Shown here: positions 1-7,450 of the stretch, one piece after another | Numbering within the stretch: the first letter of the stretch is position 1 | How the letters are laid out: each line of letters begins with the position of its first letter | Origin: an uncultured Catenibacterium sp. | GTDB taxonomy: Bacteria; Bacillota_I; Bacilli_A; Erysipelotrichales; Coprobacillaceae | Assembly (NCBI GenBank): GCA_900540685.1 | Contig: UQGS01000046.1 | Location: 1 to 17,576, forward strand | Reading direction: 5' to 3' | DNA: 17,576 nt | Notes under the pieces: model-generated | Database searches by the model: none | Told to the model about the DNA's origin: nothing | The model's input: only the letters and a program-made list of their open reading frames with translations | Made by a program: the position numbers and the translations under genes

Positions 1-46
1 AACATTTCTCGTAATGAATTGCTACTTACCACCCATTTGCAAAAGA

Positions 47-180
47 GGAGCTTTATTTAAAAATAATATGCTTCGCAAAAGTAATTTCCCAATTCTAAAG
101 GTATATTTAATATAGGGGCGTCATCTTAGATGCTTTAACTCTAACTTTGAATTAGAGTAGTTCTCATAATACATATTTTT
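47..180 (+). ncRNA. Candidate structured RNA/leader upstream of abiF
   Basis: No ORF is visible here, but the stretch folds well. Hairpin 1 pairs GGAGC (47-51) with GCTTC (70-74) and TTATT (53-57) with AATAA (62-66). A small hairpin pairs CATC (122-125) with GATG (129-132). A perfect 7-bp hairpin pairs ACTCTAA (138-144) with TTAGAGT (152-158) around loop CTTTGAA. A five-T run ends at 180, just before the abiF ribosome site. A conserved RNA motif named abiF has been reported beside AbiF-family genes, so a partner RNA would be expected nearby. I cannot match this sequence to that motif from memory, and no strong promoter is evident. It could equally be a plain 5' leader. Confidence 0.3.
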
Positions 181-191
181 GCGAGGTGCAT

Positions 192-1130
192 ATGAATAAA
201 CCCTTTATTACCTATACCGCACAAGTTGAGAAATTAACAAACGAAAAACATTTAATAGTTACAGATTCTAACTTTGCAATTACATCCCTAAAAAACATCA
301 GCTACTTTGGATTAATTGGTGGCTATAAGCATCCATTCATTGACGTTCAGACTCATAAGTATATGAATAATACCACTTTCGAGGACATAGTAGCTCTTTA
401 TGAATTTGATGAAGAATTACGTGGACTATTCTTTAAGTATTTATGTCACATAGAAATAAAACTACGTTCATCTATTTCTTATTACTTCTGCCAAAAACAC
501 GGTGAACGCCAGGACGAATACCTTAATCCTGCCAATTACAGTACTGCCCCAAAAAACAAACGTGGAATTATTAAATTAATTAAATTACTAGATAATGTAG
601 CTAACAAAAACAAAGATCACAAATATCTTGTTTATCAGCGCAATAAATACCATAATGTCCCACTATGGGTCATTTTAAATGCTCTTACTTTTGGACAGAT
701 ATCTAAGATATTTGAATTTTTGCCTCAAAAAATGCAAGGACTCATTTGCCAGGACTTTGGAAATATTAAGAAAAATGAAATGATTAAATATTTAAAAGTA
801 TTAACACTCTATAGAAACGTATGTGCTCATAATGACAGACTTTTTTCTTATCATATATCTATTGACATTCCCGATACATTGATACACAAAAAACTAAATA
901 TTCCAAAAAAAGGATCAAAGTATATATATGGAAAAAATGATTTGTTTTGTGTAGTTATTTCCTTTCGTTATCTACTACCACAAAATGACTTTTTAATATT
1001 CAAAAAGCAACTGCTACATATCTTCAATCAATACGAAAAGAAAAATTCAAACTTGAAACTAAACAAATTATATGAATATATGGGATTTCCATCTAACTGG
1101 AAACATATCACAAAATTCCGCAAAATATAA
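192..1130 (+). CDS. AbiD/AbiF-family (Abi_2) abortive-infection protein with HEPN motif
   Basis: The protein has 312 aa and Abi_2 family features. The N-terminus is typical (KPFITYTAQVEKL, residues 3-15), followed by IEIKLRSSISYYF around 87-99, VPLWVILNALTFGQISKIF (156-174) and RNVCAHNDRLF (208-218). The last carries the HEPN RNase signature RxxxxH (R208, H213). Family knowledge: AbiD/AbiF proteins block phage growth, and HEPN proteins usually cut RNA; relatives have been proposed as toxins held in check by a neighbouring RNA and as kin of the Cas13 ancestor. I chose ATG at 192 because GAGGTG (183-188) is its Shine-Dalgarno; the GTG at 186 lies inside that site and has none of its own. The gene stands alone, with no protein antitoxin beside it. 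It is full length. Confidence in the family is high; any RNA partner is inference. Confidence 0.88.
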   Translation: MNKPFITYTAQVEKLTNEKHLIVTDSNFAITSLKNISYFGLIGGYKHPFIDVQTHKYMNNTTFEDIVALYEFDEELRGLFFKYLCHIEIKLRSSISYYFCQKHGERQDEYLNPANYSTAPKNKRGIIKLIKLLDNVANKNKDHKYLVYQRNKYHNVPLWVILNALTFGQISKIFEFLPQKMQGLICQDFGNIKKNEMIKYLKVLTLYRNVCAHNDRLFSYHISIDIPDTLIHKKLNIPKKGSKYIYGKNDLFCVVISFRYLLPQNDFLIFKKQLLHIFNQYEKKNSNLKLNKLYEYMGFPSNWKHITKFRKI

Positions 1131-1140
1131 TCATAGTCGT

Positions 1141-1160
1141 CTAGAAAAGGCTAGAAAAGC
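1141..1160. repeat. 10-bp tandem direct repeat
   Basis: CTAGAAAAGG (1141-1150) is followed directly by CTAGAAAAGC (1151-1160), a nine-of-ten match, just after the abiF stop codon. Function unknown; this may be a slippage product. Confidence 0.7.
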
Positions 1161-1167
1161 ATTTTTA

Positions 1168-1220
1168 GCACATTTTATGCCATCCACAATTGAAGCACAT
1201 TTTATGCCATCCACAATTGA
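1168..1220. repeat. 27-bp-period tandem duplication
   Basis: The 26-nt sequence at 1168-1193 (beginning GCACATTTTATGCC, ending CCACAATTGA) is repeated exactly at 1195-1220 after one A, giving a period of 27. There are only two copies. The exact identity implies a recent duplication. No coding role is seen. Confidence 0.9.
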
Positions 1221-1290
1221 CTTTCTTTCTTGTATAGTTTATATTATTCTTGTGATCAGATTGCAGATACTCGTGAAGCCTGCAATCGAG

Positions 1291-1326
1291 GGAGGTGCCA
1301 AGGCGCCTTTCCTTTCTTGTTTTTTG
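1291..1326 (+). terminator. Terminator-like hairpin of repeat copy 1
   Basis: GGAGGTGC (1291-1298) pairs with GCGCCT (1303-1308), including one T.G pair, around loop CAAG. It is followed by CC-TTTC-TTG and six Ts. It lies about 160 bp after abiF. Confidence 0.6.
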
Positions 1327-1364
1327 CGATCAGATTGCAGATACTTGTGAAGCCTGCGATCGAG

Positions 1365-1391
1365 GGAGGTGCCGAGGCTCCTCTTTTTTTT
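1365..1391 (+). terminator. Rho-independent terminator of repeat copy 2
   Basis: GAGG-T-GCC (1366-1373) pairs with GGC-T-CCTC (1376-1383) with one T-T mismatch and a very small loop. Eight Ts follow (1384-1391). It stops rightward transcription before the convergent PTS gene. Confidence 0.8.
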
Positions 1392-1398
1392 ATGCATC

Positions 1399-1424
1399 AA
1401 AAAAGCCTGAGTTAATTCTCAGAC
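1399..1424 (-). terminator. Rho-independent terminator of the fructose-PTS gene
   Basis: On the minus strand GTCTGAG (1424-1418), loop AATTAA and CTCAGGC (1411-1405) form a 7-bp stem with one U.G pair. Six Ts follow (1404-1399). The gene's TAA stop (1414-1412) lies in the loop. Confidence 0.85.
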
Positions 1425-3286
1425 TTATGTGTAAATGTAATAATAAGACCTGCTACAATTGTACCAGCTAAAAGTGCTATGACATACTTAAATGGATTAG
1501 TCATCAAATAAATAACCCAGATACCACCATGAGGTACCTTTATACCACATTTATAGTAGGCAGATAATGCTCCTGTAATGAATGAACCTAAGATACATGC
1601 AGGTAATACATGTTTTTGATCCTTCTTCATAAAAGGAATGGCCCCTTCTGATACAAATGATAAGCCCATAATAATATTTTTAAATGTTGTAGATCTTTCT
1701 TCTTTAGTCCATCTTTCCTTAAATATAAGTGTAGAGAAACCAATCGCTAAAGGTGGAATCATACCAGCACCCATAACAGCTGCCATGATCACATCTGAAT
1801 TAGAAGCTTTAGTAAAGACTAATGCATTCGCAAATAAATAGGCAAATTTATTAATAGGTCCACCCATATCAATAGACATCATAGCACCAAGTGATGCACA
1901 AATAATAACAACTGAAATAAGTGGTAAGTCATAGAGACGATTGATAATGAGTGAATGACACTTAACTAAATATGTATTAAGTACTGTCATTGCTACACCA
2001 GATGCGAGTACTCCTAGTACTGGATAAAGTAAAACTGGTTTAATACCATCAAACATATCAGGAACATTCTTAAATAATCTTTTTACTGCAAGTACTAAGT
2101 ATCCAGCAAGAAAACCTCCTACTATAGCCCCTAAGAAACCTGATGAATTTGCTAGAGCGTTATATGGGTTATAGGTCCAGTTAAGTGAAAACCCACTATA
2201 GGCAATATAACCACATACAAGTCCTGGTCCCAAGGCTGGACGATCCGCAATACTCATCGCAATATAACCTGAAAATACAGGTAATACAAACAAATAGAGG
2301 ATATTTCCAAGTACATTCAATATATCAAAGTATTGTGCATGTTCAAGAAATGTAAAGCCTAGTGCAAATACACTAATAAATCCTGCTGCCACGAGTATAG
2401 GTAAAGCATGAGAGAAACCATTCATTAAGTGTTTATAAGGAATGTGCCATCCCTTTTCCTGATTATTCTCTACCTTTACTTCCTCACCCTTATAAATAGG
2501 TGCTTGTTCATCTAAGATGATCTGGATAAGCTTTTCTGGTTCATCAATCCCTCTTGCGACAGGACAGCTATAAAGTGGTAAACCATTAAAACGATTTAAA
2601 GAAATATTCTTATCAGCCGCAATAATAACACCCTTTGCGTTTTCTATATCTTCTTTTGTGAGTTCATTCTTAACCCCTATTGAACCCTGTGTTTCTACTT
2701 TAATCGCTACACCCATTTCTTTAGCTTTCTTTTCTAATGCTTCTGCAGCCATATAAGTATGGGCTATTCCAGTAGGACATGCAGTCACTGCTAAGACTTC
2801 TGGATGTTCTAATGTTTCAGTTTCATGTTTAGTACTTTGTGCTAAATCAATAATAGATAAGAATTCTTCAGGTGTTCCTGCATTCTTTAAATCTTCACAG
2901 AAATCTTGATCCATTAATAATGTAGATAATTCACTTAATACTTGTAAGTGTACATTATCTCCATTATCTGGTGCTGCAATCAAGAAAATAAGAGTCGTAG
3001 GCTGACCATCCATAGACTCATAATTTACACCTTCAGGCAGTGTCATAGCCGCAATACCTGCTTCTGTAATCGCAGTTGTTCTTGCATGAGGAATCGCAAT
3101 ACCATCTACCATACCTGTCGTAGAAAGATTTTCTCTTTCTATAACTGCTTCTTTATATAATTCTTTATCAGAGACATTACCCTGTCTATACATTAAAGAC
3201 ACCATTTGATCAATCGCATCCATCTTGCTAGAAGCATGGCCATGAATCTTGATAGCTTCTTTACTCATCAAATCTGTTATCTTCAT
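1412..3286 (-). CDS. PTS fructose-family transporter subunit EIIABC
   Basis: A 624-aa three-domain sugar phosphotransferase permease that takes up and phosphorylates a sugar using phosphate from HPr. EIIA spans about 1-150, with the phosphorylated His67 in GIAIPHAR. EIIB spans about 162-262, with Cys170 in TACPTGIAHT. The membrane EIIC spans about 284-620 and shows GGPINKFAY and SEGAIPF, hallmarks of the fructose (Fru) family. I chose ATG at 3286 because AGGAGA lies just upstream; an in-frame ATG 13 codons earlier has no ribosome site. The substrate is uncertain: fructose is the default, but this family also carries mannosylglycerate and other sugars. No 1-phosphofructokinase gene or dedicated regulator adjoins it, so it is a single-gene unit with its own terminator. 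The EIIC start (SHALPILVAAGF) departs from the usual FruA form. Confidence 0.9.
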   Translation of the reverse strand: MKITDLMSKEAIKIHGHASSKMDAIDQMVSLMYRQGNVSDKELYKEAVIERENLSTTGMVDGIAIPHARTTAITEAGIAAMTLPEGVNYESMDGQPTTLIFLIAAPDNGDNVHLQVLSELSTLLMDQDFCEDLKNAGTPEEFLSIIDLAQSTKHETETLEHPEVLAVTACPTGIAHTYMAAEALEKKAKEMGVAIKVETQGSIGVKNELTKEDIENAKGVIIAADKNISLNRFNGLPLYSCPVARGIDEPEKLIQIILDEQAPIYKGEEVKVENNQEKGWHIPYKHLMNGFSHALPILVAAGFISVFALGFTFLEHAQYFDILNVLGNILYLFVLPVFSGYIAMSIADRPALGPGLVCGYIAYSGFSLNWTYNPYNALANSSGFLGAIVGGFLAGYLVLAVKRLFKNVPDMFDGIKPVLLYPVLGVLASGVAMTVLNTYLVKCHSLIINRLYDLPLISVVIICASLGAMMSIDMGGPINKFAYLFANALVFTKASNSDVIMAAVMGAGMIPPLAIGFSTLIFKERWTKEERSTTFKNIIMGLSFVSEGAIPFMKKDQKHVLPACILGSFITGALSAYYKCGIKVPHGGIWVIYLMTNPFKYVIALLAGTIVAGLIITFTHKSEN

Positions 3287-3384
3287 ATTGTTTCTCCTAT
3301 ATATGATATACATGCATTCTATCATAATTTCATGTAAATAAGTACACCATTATTATGTTTATAAGAAATTACTTTTCTTATTAT

Positions 3385-3413
3385 TTAACACTCTCACGCA
3401 AAAGAACTATAAT
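3385..3413 (+). promoter_or_regulatory. Sigma-70-type promoter for the small acidic protein gene
   Basis: TTAACA (3385-3390), a 17-nt spacer and a perfect TATAAT (3408-3413). Transcription would begin about 16-18 nt upstream of the start codon, after which GAAGGTG (3425-3431) is the ribosome site. Confidence 0.8.
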
Positions 3414-3436
3414 AATAGAAGAAAGAAGGTGTTACT

Positions 3437-3721
3437 ATGTATGCAGTCATTTATGGTGACAATGAAAATGGAGAAAACATTGAAGTAGAAGGACTATTTC
3501 AAACACACGCTGAAGCAGTGAAGGCATTGTATGAGAGTGCATCTCAAACATTTGATTCGATGAATATTGATATAGAATCATGTGTTGAAGATGAGTATGA
3601 CTGGAGTCCTCGTGGCGAGATACACAAGGAAAGTGCCTGGGCTAATAGTGGTGGTGACGATGGATATGCTTTGTTTTGGAATGTGATAGAGATAGATGAT
3701 AGAGCTTTTCAAAACAAATAA
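3437..3721 (+). CDS. Small acidic protein of unknown function
   Basis: A 94-aa, strongly acidic protein that I do not recognise. It has no signal peptide or membrane segment, so it is probably cytoplasmic. It opens with a strand-like MYAVIYGD, has a helix around 23-38 (THAEAVKALYESASQT), an acidic middle (CVEDEYDW, 49-56) and a Trp/aromatic C-terminus (GYALFWNVIEIDD, 76-88). The gene is well supported: near-consensus promoter, GAAGGTG ribosome site and its own hairpin terminator, so it is a single-gene transcript. Neighbours give no clue: the PTS gene diverges from it and a TetR gene follows after the terminator. A small fold of the immunity or anti-restriction type is possible but unsupported. 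Confidence 0.75.
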   Translation: MYAVIYGDNENGENIEVEGLFQTHAEAVKALYESASQTFDSMNIDIESCVEDEYDWSPRGEIHKESAWANSGGDDGYALFWNVIEIDDRAFQNK

Positions 3722-3745
3722 ATGTAAAATATGACATATAAAGTG

Positions 3746-3780
3746 AAAAGTTTCAACTCCAAAAGAGTTGATGCTTTTTT
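3746..3780 (+). terminator. Rho-independent terminator
   Basis: TCAACTC (3753-3759), loop CAAAA and GAGTTGA (3765-3771) form a 7-bp stem. It can extend by AAAAG (3746-3750) with CTTTT (3774-3778) and ends in six Ts. It closes the small acidic protein gene. Confidence 0.88.
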
Positions 3781-3825
3781 ATTGGCTTGAAATAAGGTAA
3801 AATTGAATTAAAGGCGGATCACAAC

Positions 3826-4344
3826 ATGAAAAAAGAAGCGAAGAAAAGACTTTATGAAAGCACTGTGGAATTACTAAAGGAGAGTGAGTATGAAGATCTA
3901 ACAATTGGAAAGATATGTCAAAACGCTGATGTATCAAGGCAGGCATTTTATCTCCATTATCGTTCTAAGGATGAAGTTTTAAAAGAAATCTATTTTAATC
4001 TATTTAAGTATACTTATCTAGATAGAATAGAAGATAAAGACTATATAGAGTCTGATGATTTTATTATGAAAGTAATTGATGTCTATGAAGCGCATGCAAC
4101 CATATTCATTACATTAGAGAAGTGGTATTACCAGGATTTTTTATCACAGGAGAAGCAGCGTATTATAGATGAAGTCTCTCTTCGTGAATTTGATAATCCA
4201 TTTATTGAGAAATACTCTAAGTATTTCATGATTTCTTTCTTAACACCCATACACTATATCATGATGGGATGGCTCAATAGCGATAAGAAAGAATCTAAAC
4301 AGGAACTACAGACAATCATTAAAACATTTGTATATCACAAATAA
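3826..4344 (+). CDS. TetR/AcrR-family transcriptional regulator
   Basis: A 172-aa protein with a TetR DNA-binding domain at about residues 1-50. The helix-turn-helix TIGKICQNADVSRQAFYLHY is followed by the usual SKDEVLKEI. The C-terminal part is all-helical and shorter than in many TetR proteins; it would bind a ligand and form the dimer. A purine-rich AAGGCGG (3811-3817) precedes the ATG by 8 nt. A TAAAAT (3798-3803) could be a weak -10. The gene converges with the flavin ene-reductase gene and shares a palindromic terminator with it, so the neighbour is a possible but unproven target. The hydrophobic segment near the end (YFMISFLTPIHYIMMGWL) is a normal helix of the ligand domain, not a membrane anchor. 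Confidence 0.9.
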   Translation: MKKEAKKRLYESTVELLKESEYEDLTIGKICQNADVSRQAFYLHYRSKDEVLKEIYFNLFKYTYLDRIEDKDYIESDDFIMKVIDVYEAHATIFITLEKWYYQDFLSQEKQRIIDEVSLREFDNPFIEKYSKYFMISFLTPIHYIMMGWLNSDKKESKQELQTIIKTFVYHK

Positions 4345-4352
4345 TAAGAAGA

Positions 4353-4380
4353 CCCTCTCGCGCGAGAGGGCCTTTGTCTT
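4353..4380. terminator. Bidirectional terminator between convergent genes
   Basis: A perfect 18-bp GC-rich palindrome, CCCTCTCGCGCGAGAGGG (4353-4370), lies 8 bp after the TetR stop and 8 bp beyond the reductase stop. Flanks are moderately T-rich on both strands (CCTTTGTCTT rightward, TCTTCTTATT leftward). Confidence 0.8.
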
Positions 4381-6319
4381 ATAAGTCTTTAGTTACGTTA
4401 TATGCTTCAGTGATTGCTGTCTTGATATTTCCAATTTCATGAGCATCACCAATCATATGATAGTGAAGACCACTTTCTTCCAACATTTCTTCTACTGCTG
4501 GATTCTTCTTATAACCTGCCGCAAAGATAAGTGTATCTGCATCCTTGATAGTATGAGTCACATCGTCTTGTGTATAGTTGATTTCAGTTTCAGTAACAGA
4601 TTCTACTTTAGCACTTGTAATGATCTTGATACCCTTCTGCATCATTCTTCTTACAAGTAAGCTTCTGCCTGGTCCTGATTCATTCATCATGACTCCGTTT
4701 GCCATTTCTAAAATAGTGACATCTCTATTTCTAGGGAATAAGTCATTGATTAATGGAGCTAAGTAATCAGCTGTTTCACAACCTACTGATCCACCACCAA
4801 TAATGACAATCTTACGACCTGGGAACGCTCTGCCTGCAAGTACATCATCTGCTGTCATCCATGATTTAAACTGAGTGAATGGATTAATAACGATTGGAGA
4901 TGCACCAGTACCTGCAATGACTTCATAATCCTTAAACTCATTCTGTAACATCTCTAAAGTCACTTCTGTATTTAATCTGACATCTACACCTTCAAGTTTA
5001 TGAGCCATATACTTGATAACTAATGTAAGATCCTGTTTTGCGATAGGTACTGCAGCTAAGTTCATTTCTCCACCTAGCTTATCATCCTTTTCACATAATA
5101 CAACGTGATGTCCTCTCTTATGAGCCACAAATGCAGCTTCCATACCTGCTGGTCCACTACCGATGACAAGAATGTTCTTCTTTTCTTTAGCTTCTGTGAT
5201 TGTATCTTCATTTTCAATTTCTAATGAAGGGTTGATTGTACAAGACACACGTTTACCAAACATGATACCTGTTAAACAACGTAAACATCCAATACATGGT
5301 CTAATATCTTCTACATGACCACTCATTGCCTTATTAACGAATTCTGCATCACATAAGTTAGCACGACCCATCATACAGATATCTGCTTTATCATTCGCAA
5401 TTAATTCATCCGCAATCCAAGGTTCAGTAATACGTCCTACTGTAGCGACTGGAATTGATACATGCTTCTTGATTTCTTCACTTAATAAAGCATGAGACCC
5501 CATCTTAGTACCTGGTGCAGGAATAGAACTTCCTCTCGCAATAGTTGTACCACCAGAAACATGAAGCATATCTACACCTGCTTTTTCTAATGTCTTAGAT
5601 ACATAGATCATATCATTGATGTTTAAACCACCATCAGTATATTCATCACCAGAAATACGTACATCAATGATAAAGTCTTTACCACACATTTTACGTACTT
5701 CTTCAATGACTTCTAAAGTAAGTCTTAGTCTACAAGAAATATCTCCTCCGTATTCATCTGTTCTCTTATTATATAAAGGAGATAAGAAACCACCTAATAA
5801 ACCATGCGCATGTGCCGCATGAATTTCAACACCATCAGCACCAGCAGTCTTTACTCTTAAAGCTGCTTCACCAAACTGTTTAATAATAACCTTTAGTTCT
5901 TCTTTAGTAACTGAACGTGGTGCTTCTTTCGCATAATATGGTCCTACATTACTTGGCGCAATTAATCTAGGTGTACCTGGAATTGGGAAAGCCATATATG
6001 CTGGGTGGAATAACTGAGGTAAGATCTTACAATCATACTGGCGTACAGCTTCAGTTAATTTTTTCCATCCAGGAATAAAGCTATCATCATGAATAGACAT
6101 ATCTCCTGGTAAATAGATATATGTTGGTTCTACTGTAGTGACTTCAGTAACGATTAAACCAACACCACCCTTTGCACGAGCTGCATAGTGTGCAACAAGT
6201 GCATCAGTGACATAACCCTTATCAGCTAAGTTTGTACTGATAGGAGGCATAAAAACTCTGTTTTTTACAACTGTTTCACCGACTTTAATAGGTGAAAATA
6301 AATGTGAAAATTCCTTCAT
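4379..6319 (-). CDS. NADH:flavin oxidoreductase / ene-reductase (BaiCD/FadH/2-enoate reductase type)
   Basis: A 646-aa cytoplasmic flavoenzyme with the three-part layout of 2,4-dienoyl-CoA reductase, 2-enoate reductase and BaiCD/BaiH. An old-yellow-enzyme FMN barrel at about 1-340 includes EIHAAHAHGLL at 165-175 and NKRTDEYGG at 184-192. A 4Fe-4S cysteine set follows (C342, C345, C348, C360). A pyridine-nucleotide/FAD module comes last (GSGPAG 387-392, GGGSVG 508-513). It should reduce an activated C=C bond with NAD(P)H; the substrate cannot be read from sequence. ATG at 6319 follows GAGAGG at 8 nt; a longer in-frame start has no ribosome site. The gene appears single, downstream of the AraC gene but separated by a large hairpin. 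Steroid or bile-acid activity is only one possibility. Confidence 0.92.
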   Translation of the reverse strand: MKEFSHLFSPIKVGETVVKNRVFMPPISTNLADKGYVTDALVAHYAARAKGGVGLIVTEVTTVEPTYIYLPGDMSIHDDSFIPGWKKLTEAVRQYDCKILPQLFHPAYMAFPIPGTPRLIAPSNVGPYYAKEAPRSVTKEELKVIIKQFGEAALRVKTAGADGVEIHAAHAHGLLGGFLSPLYNKRTDEYGGDISCRLRLTLEVIEEVRKMCGKDFIIDVRISGDEYTDGGLNINDMIYVSKTLEKAGVDMLHVSGGTTIARGSSIPAPGTKMGSHALLSEEIKKHVSIPVATVGRITEPWIADELIANDKADICMMGRANLCDAEFVNKAMSGHVEDIRPCIGCLRCLTGIMFGKRVSCTINPSLEIENEDTITEAKEKKNILVIGSGPAGMEAAFVAHKRGHHVVLCEKDDKLGGEMNLAAVPIAKQDLTLVIKYMAHKLEGVDVRLNTEVTLEMLQNEFKDYEVIAGTGASPIVINPFTQFKSWMTADDVLAGRAFPGRKIVIIGGGSVGCETADYLAPLINDLFPRNRDVTILEMANGVMMNESGPGRSLLVRRMMQKGIKIITSAKVESVTETEINYTQDDVTHTIKDADTLIFAAGYKKNPAVEEMLEESGLHYHMIGDAHEIGNIKTAITEAYNVTKDL

Positions 6320-6343
6320 TGGTATATCCTCTCTTTCGTCACC

Positions 6344-6372
6344 ATTATAGCACTCCTCTTGTGAATAAAAAA
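6344..6372 (-). promoter_or_regulatory. Possible promoter of the ene-reductase gene
   Basis: On the minus strand a perfect TATAAT (6349-6344) lies about 25 nt upstream of the start codon. The -35 position (6372-6367) is only TTTTTT, so the promoter may be weak or depend on an activator such as the adjacent AraC protein (inference). Confidence 0.45.
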
Positions 6373-6382
6373 TCATGCTTGT

Positions 6383-6441
6383 ATATAAAAACAGTCATAT
6401 TTTGCCTTCTTAGTGTTAAGAAAAGACAATATATGACTGTT
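6383..6441 (-). terminator. Long hairpin terminator after the AraC gene
   Basis: Perfect 11-bp arms, AACAGTCATAT (6390-6400) and ATATGACTGTT (6431-6441), enclose an inner stem of TTCTTA with TAAGAA. On the minus strand the structure begins at the AraC stop and ends in TTTTTAT. It separates the AraC gene from the ene-reductase gene. Confidence 0.78.
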
Positions 6442-7450
6442 ATAAAACAATTTGTATACGCTTACCTTTGTGATTTATTTGTATATCTTCATCTGTTTCA
6501 ATCTTGATATGTGCATCACCATAAGTGATCTTACATGTTTCATCTTCGTAGATGGTTTCTTCTTCCTTGATGAATTCTTCTAGTATACTATCAAAGTCAT
6601 GAAGCTTCATTTCTTCTTCTACAGTAGGCGCAAAATTCTTCTTAAAACGTTTTCTATAGCTGCTAGGTGATATCCCATAGATTTCTTTAAATGCTTCTGT
6701 ATAAGCCTTAGAATTAGGCATACCACATTCATCTGATATCTCTGAAATATTCTTTATACCCTCCAACAAATCTTCTAAAGAAGCACGAATACGTACACTG
6801 TTTAAGTATTTAATAAAGGTAATACCTGTAAACTTCTTAAAGAGTTTAGATGTATAACTTAAACTAAATGAAAGTGTATCTGCCACATCACCTAAAGTAA
6901 GATTTTCATTATAGTGTGAGTCTATATATAAAATAGCCTGCATATAGTTCTTATGAGCTTCATCCTGCAAAGGAAGATATGACATAGAGAAAGAGACCTG
7001 AGAGGTAATAGAGAGGATATCCATCATATAAGCATTCAAAGTATAAAGGTTATAGTTTTCCTGTCTAATAAGCTTTAAGATGCCTGATATCTTATTTTTT
7101 AATTGATCATAGGCTTGATTTGTGACAATCATTGTAGAAAAAGCTTCATTACTATTCCCACTCATCGCACTTGTCATACGATCAAAATCTATATGTATTG
7201 TAAGAATGACACCATCTTTCTTATGGGAGATTAAATGTATATCTCCAGGGGCAATCATGACAAGTTCCCCTTTTGTAAGTTTAGAAGTAAACTTCTCTGT
7301 CACTATCTGATATTCTCCCTGTAAGACATAGGAGAGTTCTAGACTATTTTGTCTAGAGAAGATATGACGATCAAAGCTGTTGATACTTAAAGAAAGAGGA
7401 TAACCAAACTTCTGTCCTGAAAAATCATAATAACTTGTCATATTCATCAT
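6440..7450 (-). CDS. AraC-family regulator with cupin sensor domain and acidic C-terminal tail
   Basis: A 336-aa regulator. Residues about 1-110 look like a cupin sugar-sensing domain (LELSYVLQGEYQIVTEKF, then KGELVMIAPGDIHLI). The AraC double helix-turn-helix is at about 170-270, with LTLGDVADTLSFSLSYTSKLF and the closing YGISPSSYRKRF. About 65 further residues (EEEMKLHDFDSILEEFIKEEE onward) form an acidic extension not found in typical AraC proteins. The ATG overlaps the upstream HAD stop as ATGA (7450-7447), with GGAGG 10 nt before it, so the two are translationally coupled. It reads toward the ene-reductase and may control it, the HAD gene or a distant sugar operon; which of these is not shown by the sequence. 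Family assignment is firm. Confidence 0.9.
   Translation of the reverse strand: MMNMTSYYDFSGQKFGYPLSLSINSFDRHIFSRQNSLELSYVLQGEYQIVTEKFTSKLTKGELVMIAPGDIHLISHKKDGVILTIHIDFDRMTSAMSGNSNEAFSTMIVTNQAYDQLKNKISGILKLIRQENYNLYTLNAYMMDILSITSQVSFSMSYLPLQDEAHKNYMQAILYIDSHYNENLTLGDVADTLSFSLSYTSKLFKKFTGITFIKYLNSVRIRASLEDLLEGIKNISEISDECGMPNSKAYTEAFKEIYGISPSSYRKRFKKNFAPTVEEEMKLHDFDSILEEFIKEEETIYEDETCKITYGDAHIKIETDEDIQINHKGKRIQIVL

Larger units (their letters stand above)
1254..1391 (+). repeat. Two tandem copies of a double-hairpin RNA-like module
   Basis: About 57 nt at 1254-1310 recur at 1328-1384 (period 74) with few differences over the first 55 nt. Each copy has hairpin 1 with stem GATTGCAG and its partner: CTGCAATC in copy 1 (1259-1266 with 1280-1287) and CTGCGATC in copy 2 (1333-1340 with 1354-1361). 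The A-to-G change converts a U-A pair into a U.G pair and keeps the stem. The loop is 13 nt. Hairpin 2 starts GGAGGTGC and is followed by T-rich sequence, so it looks like an intrinsic terminator. Each copy therefore resembles a short RNA with its own terminator, or a duplicated terminator region for abiF. Confidence 0.75.

Noticed and set aside
39..81. GCAAAAG repeated at 36-nt spacing (39 and 75), like type III antitoxin repeats
   Set aside because: Only the 7-mer is shared; the rest of the 36-nt units does not match.
147..175. Promoter TTGAAT-17-TACATA for abiF
   Set aside because: The -10 matches poorly and transcription would start at or within the ribosome site.
1141..1220. Possible mini CRISPR array
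   Set aside because: The repeats are tandem, with one base or none between units; there is no spacer and no cas gene.
1254..1391. T-box or other riboswitch
   Set aside because: It lies downstream of abiF and ends in terminators facing a convergent gene, so there is no gene for it to control; no T-box sequence is seen.
1072..1415. Open frames of 92 and 61 codons across the repeat region
   Set aside because: They run through the tandem repeats and terminator hairpins, have no ribosome site, and their repeated peptide segments only mirror the DNA repeat.
1412..3286. Fructose operon fruRKA
   Set aside because: No phosphofructokinase or DeoR regulator adjoins the EIIABC gene, so the symbol fruA was not assigned.
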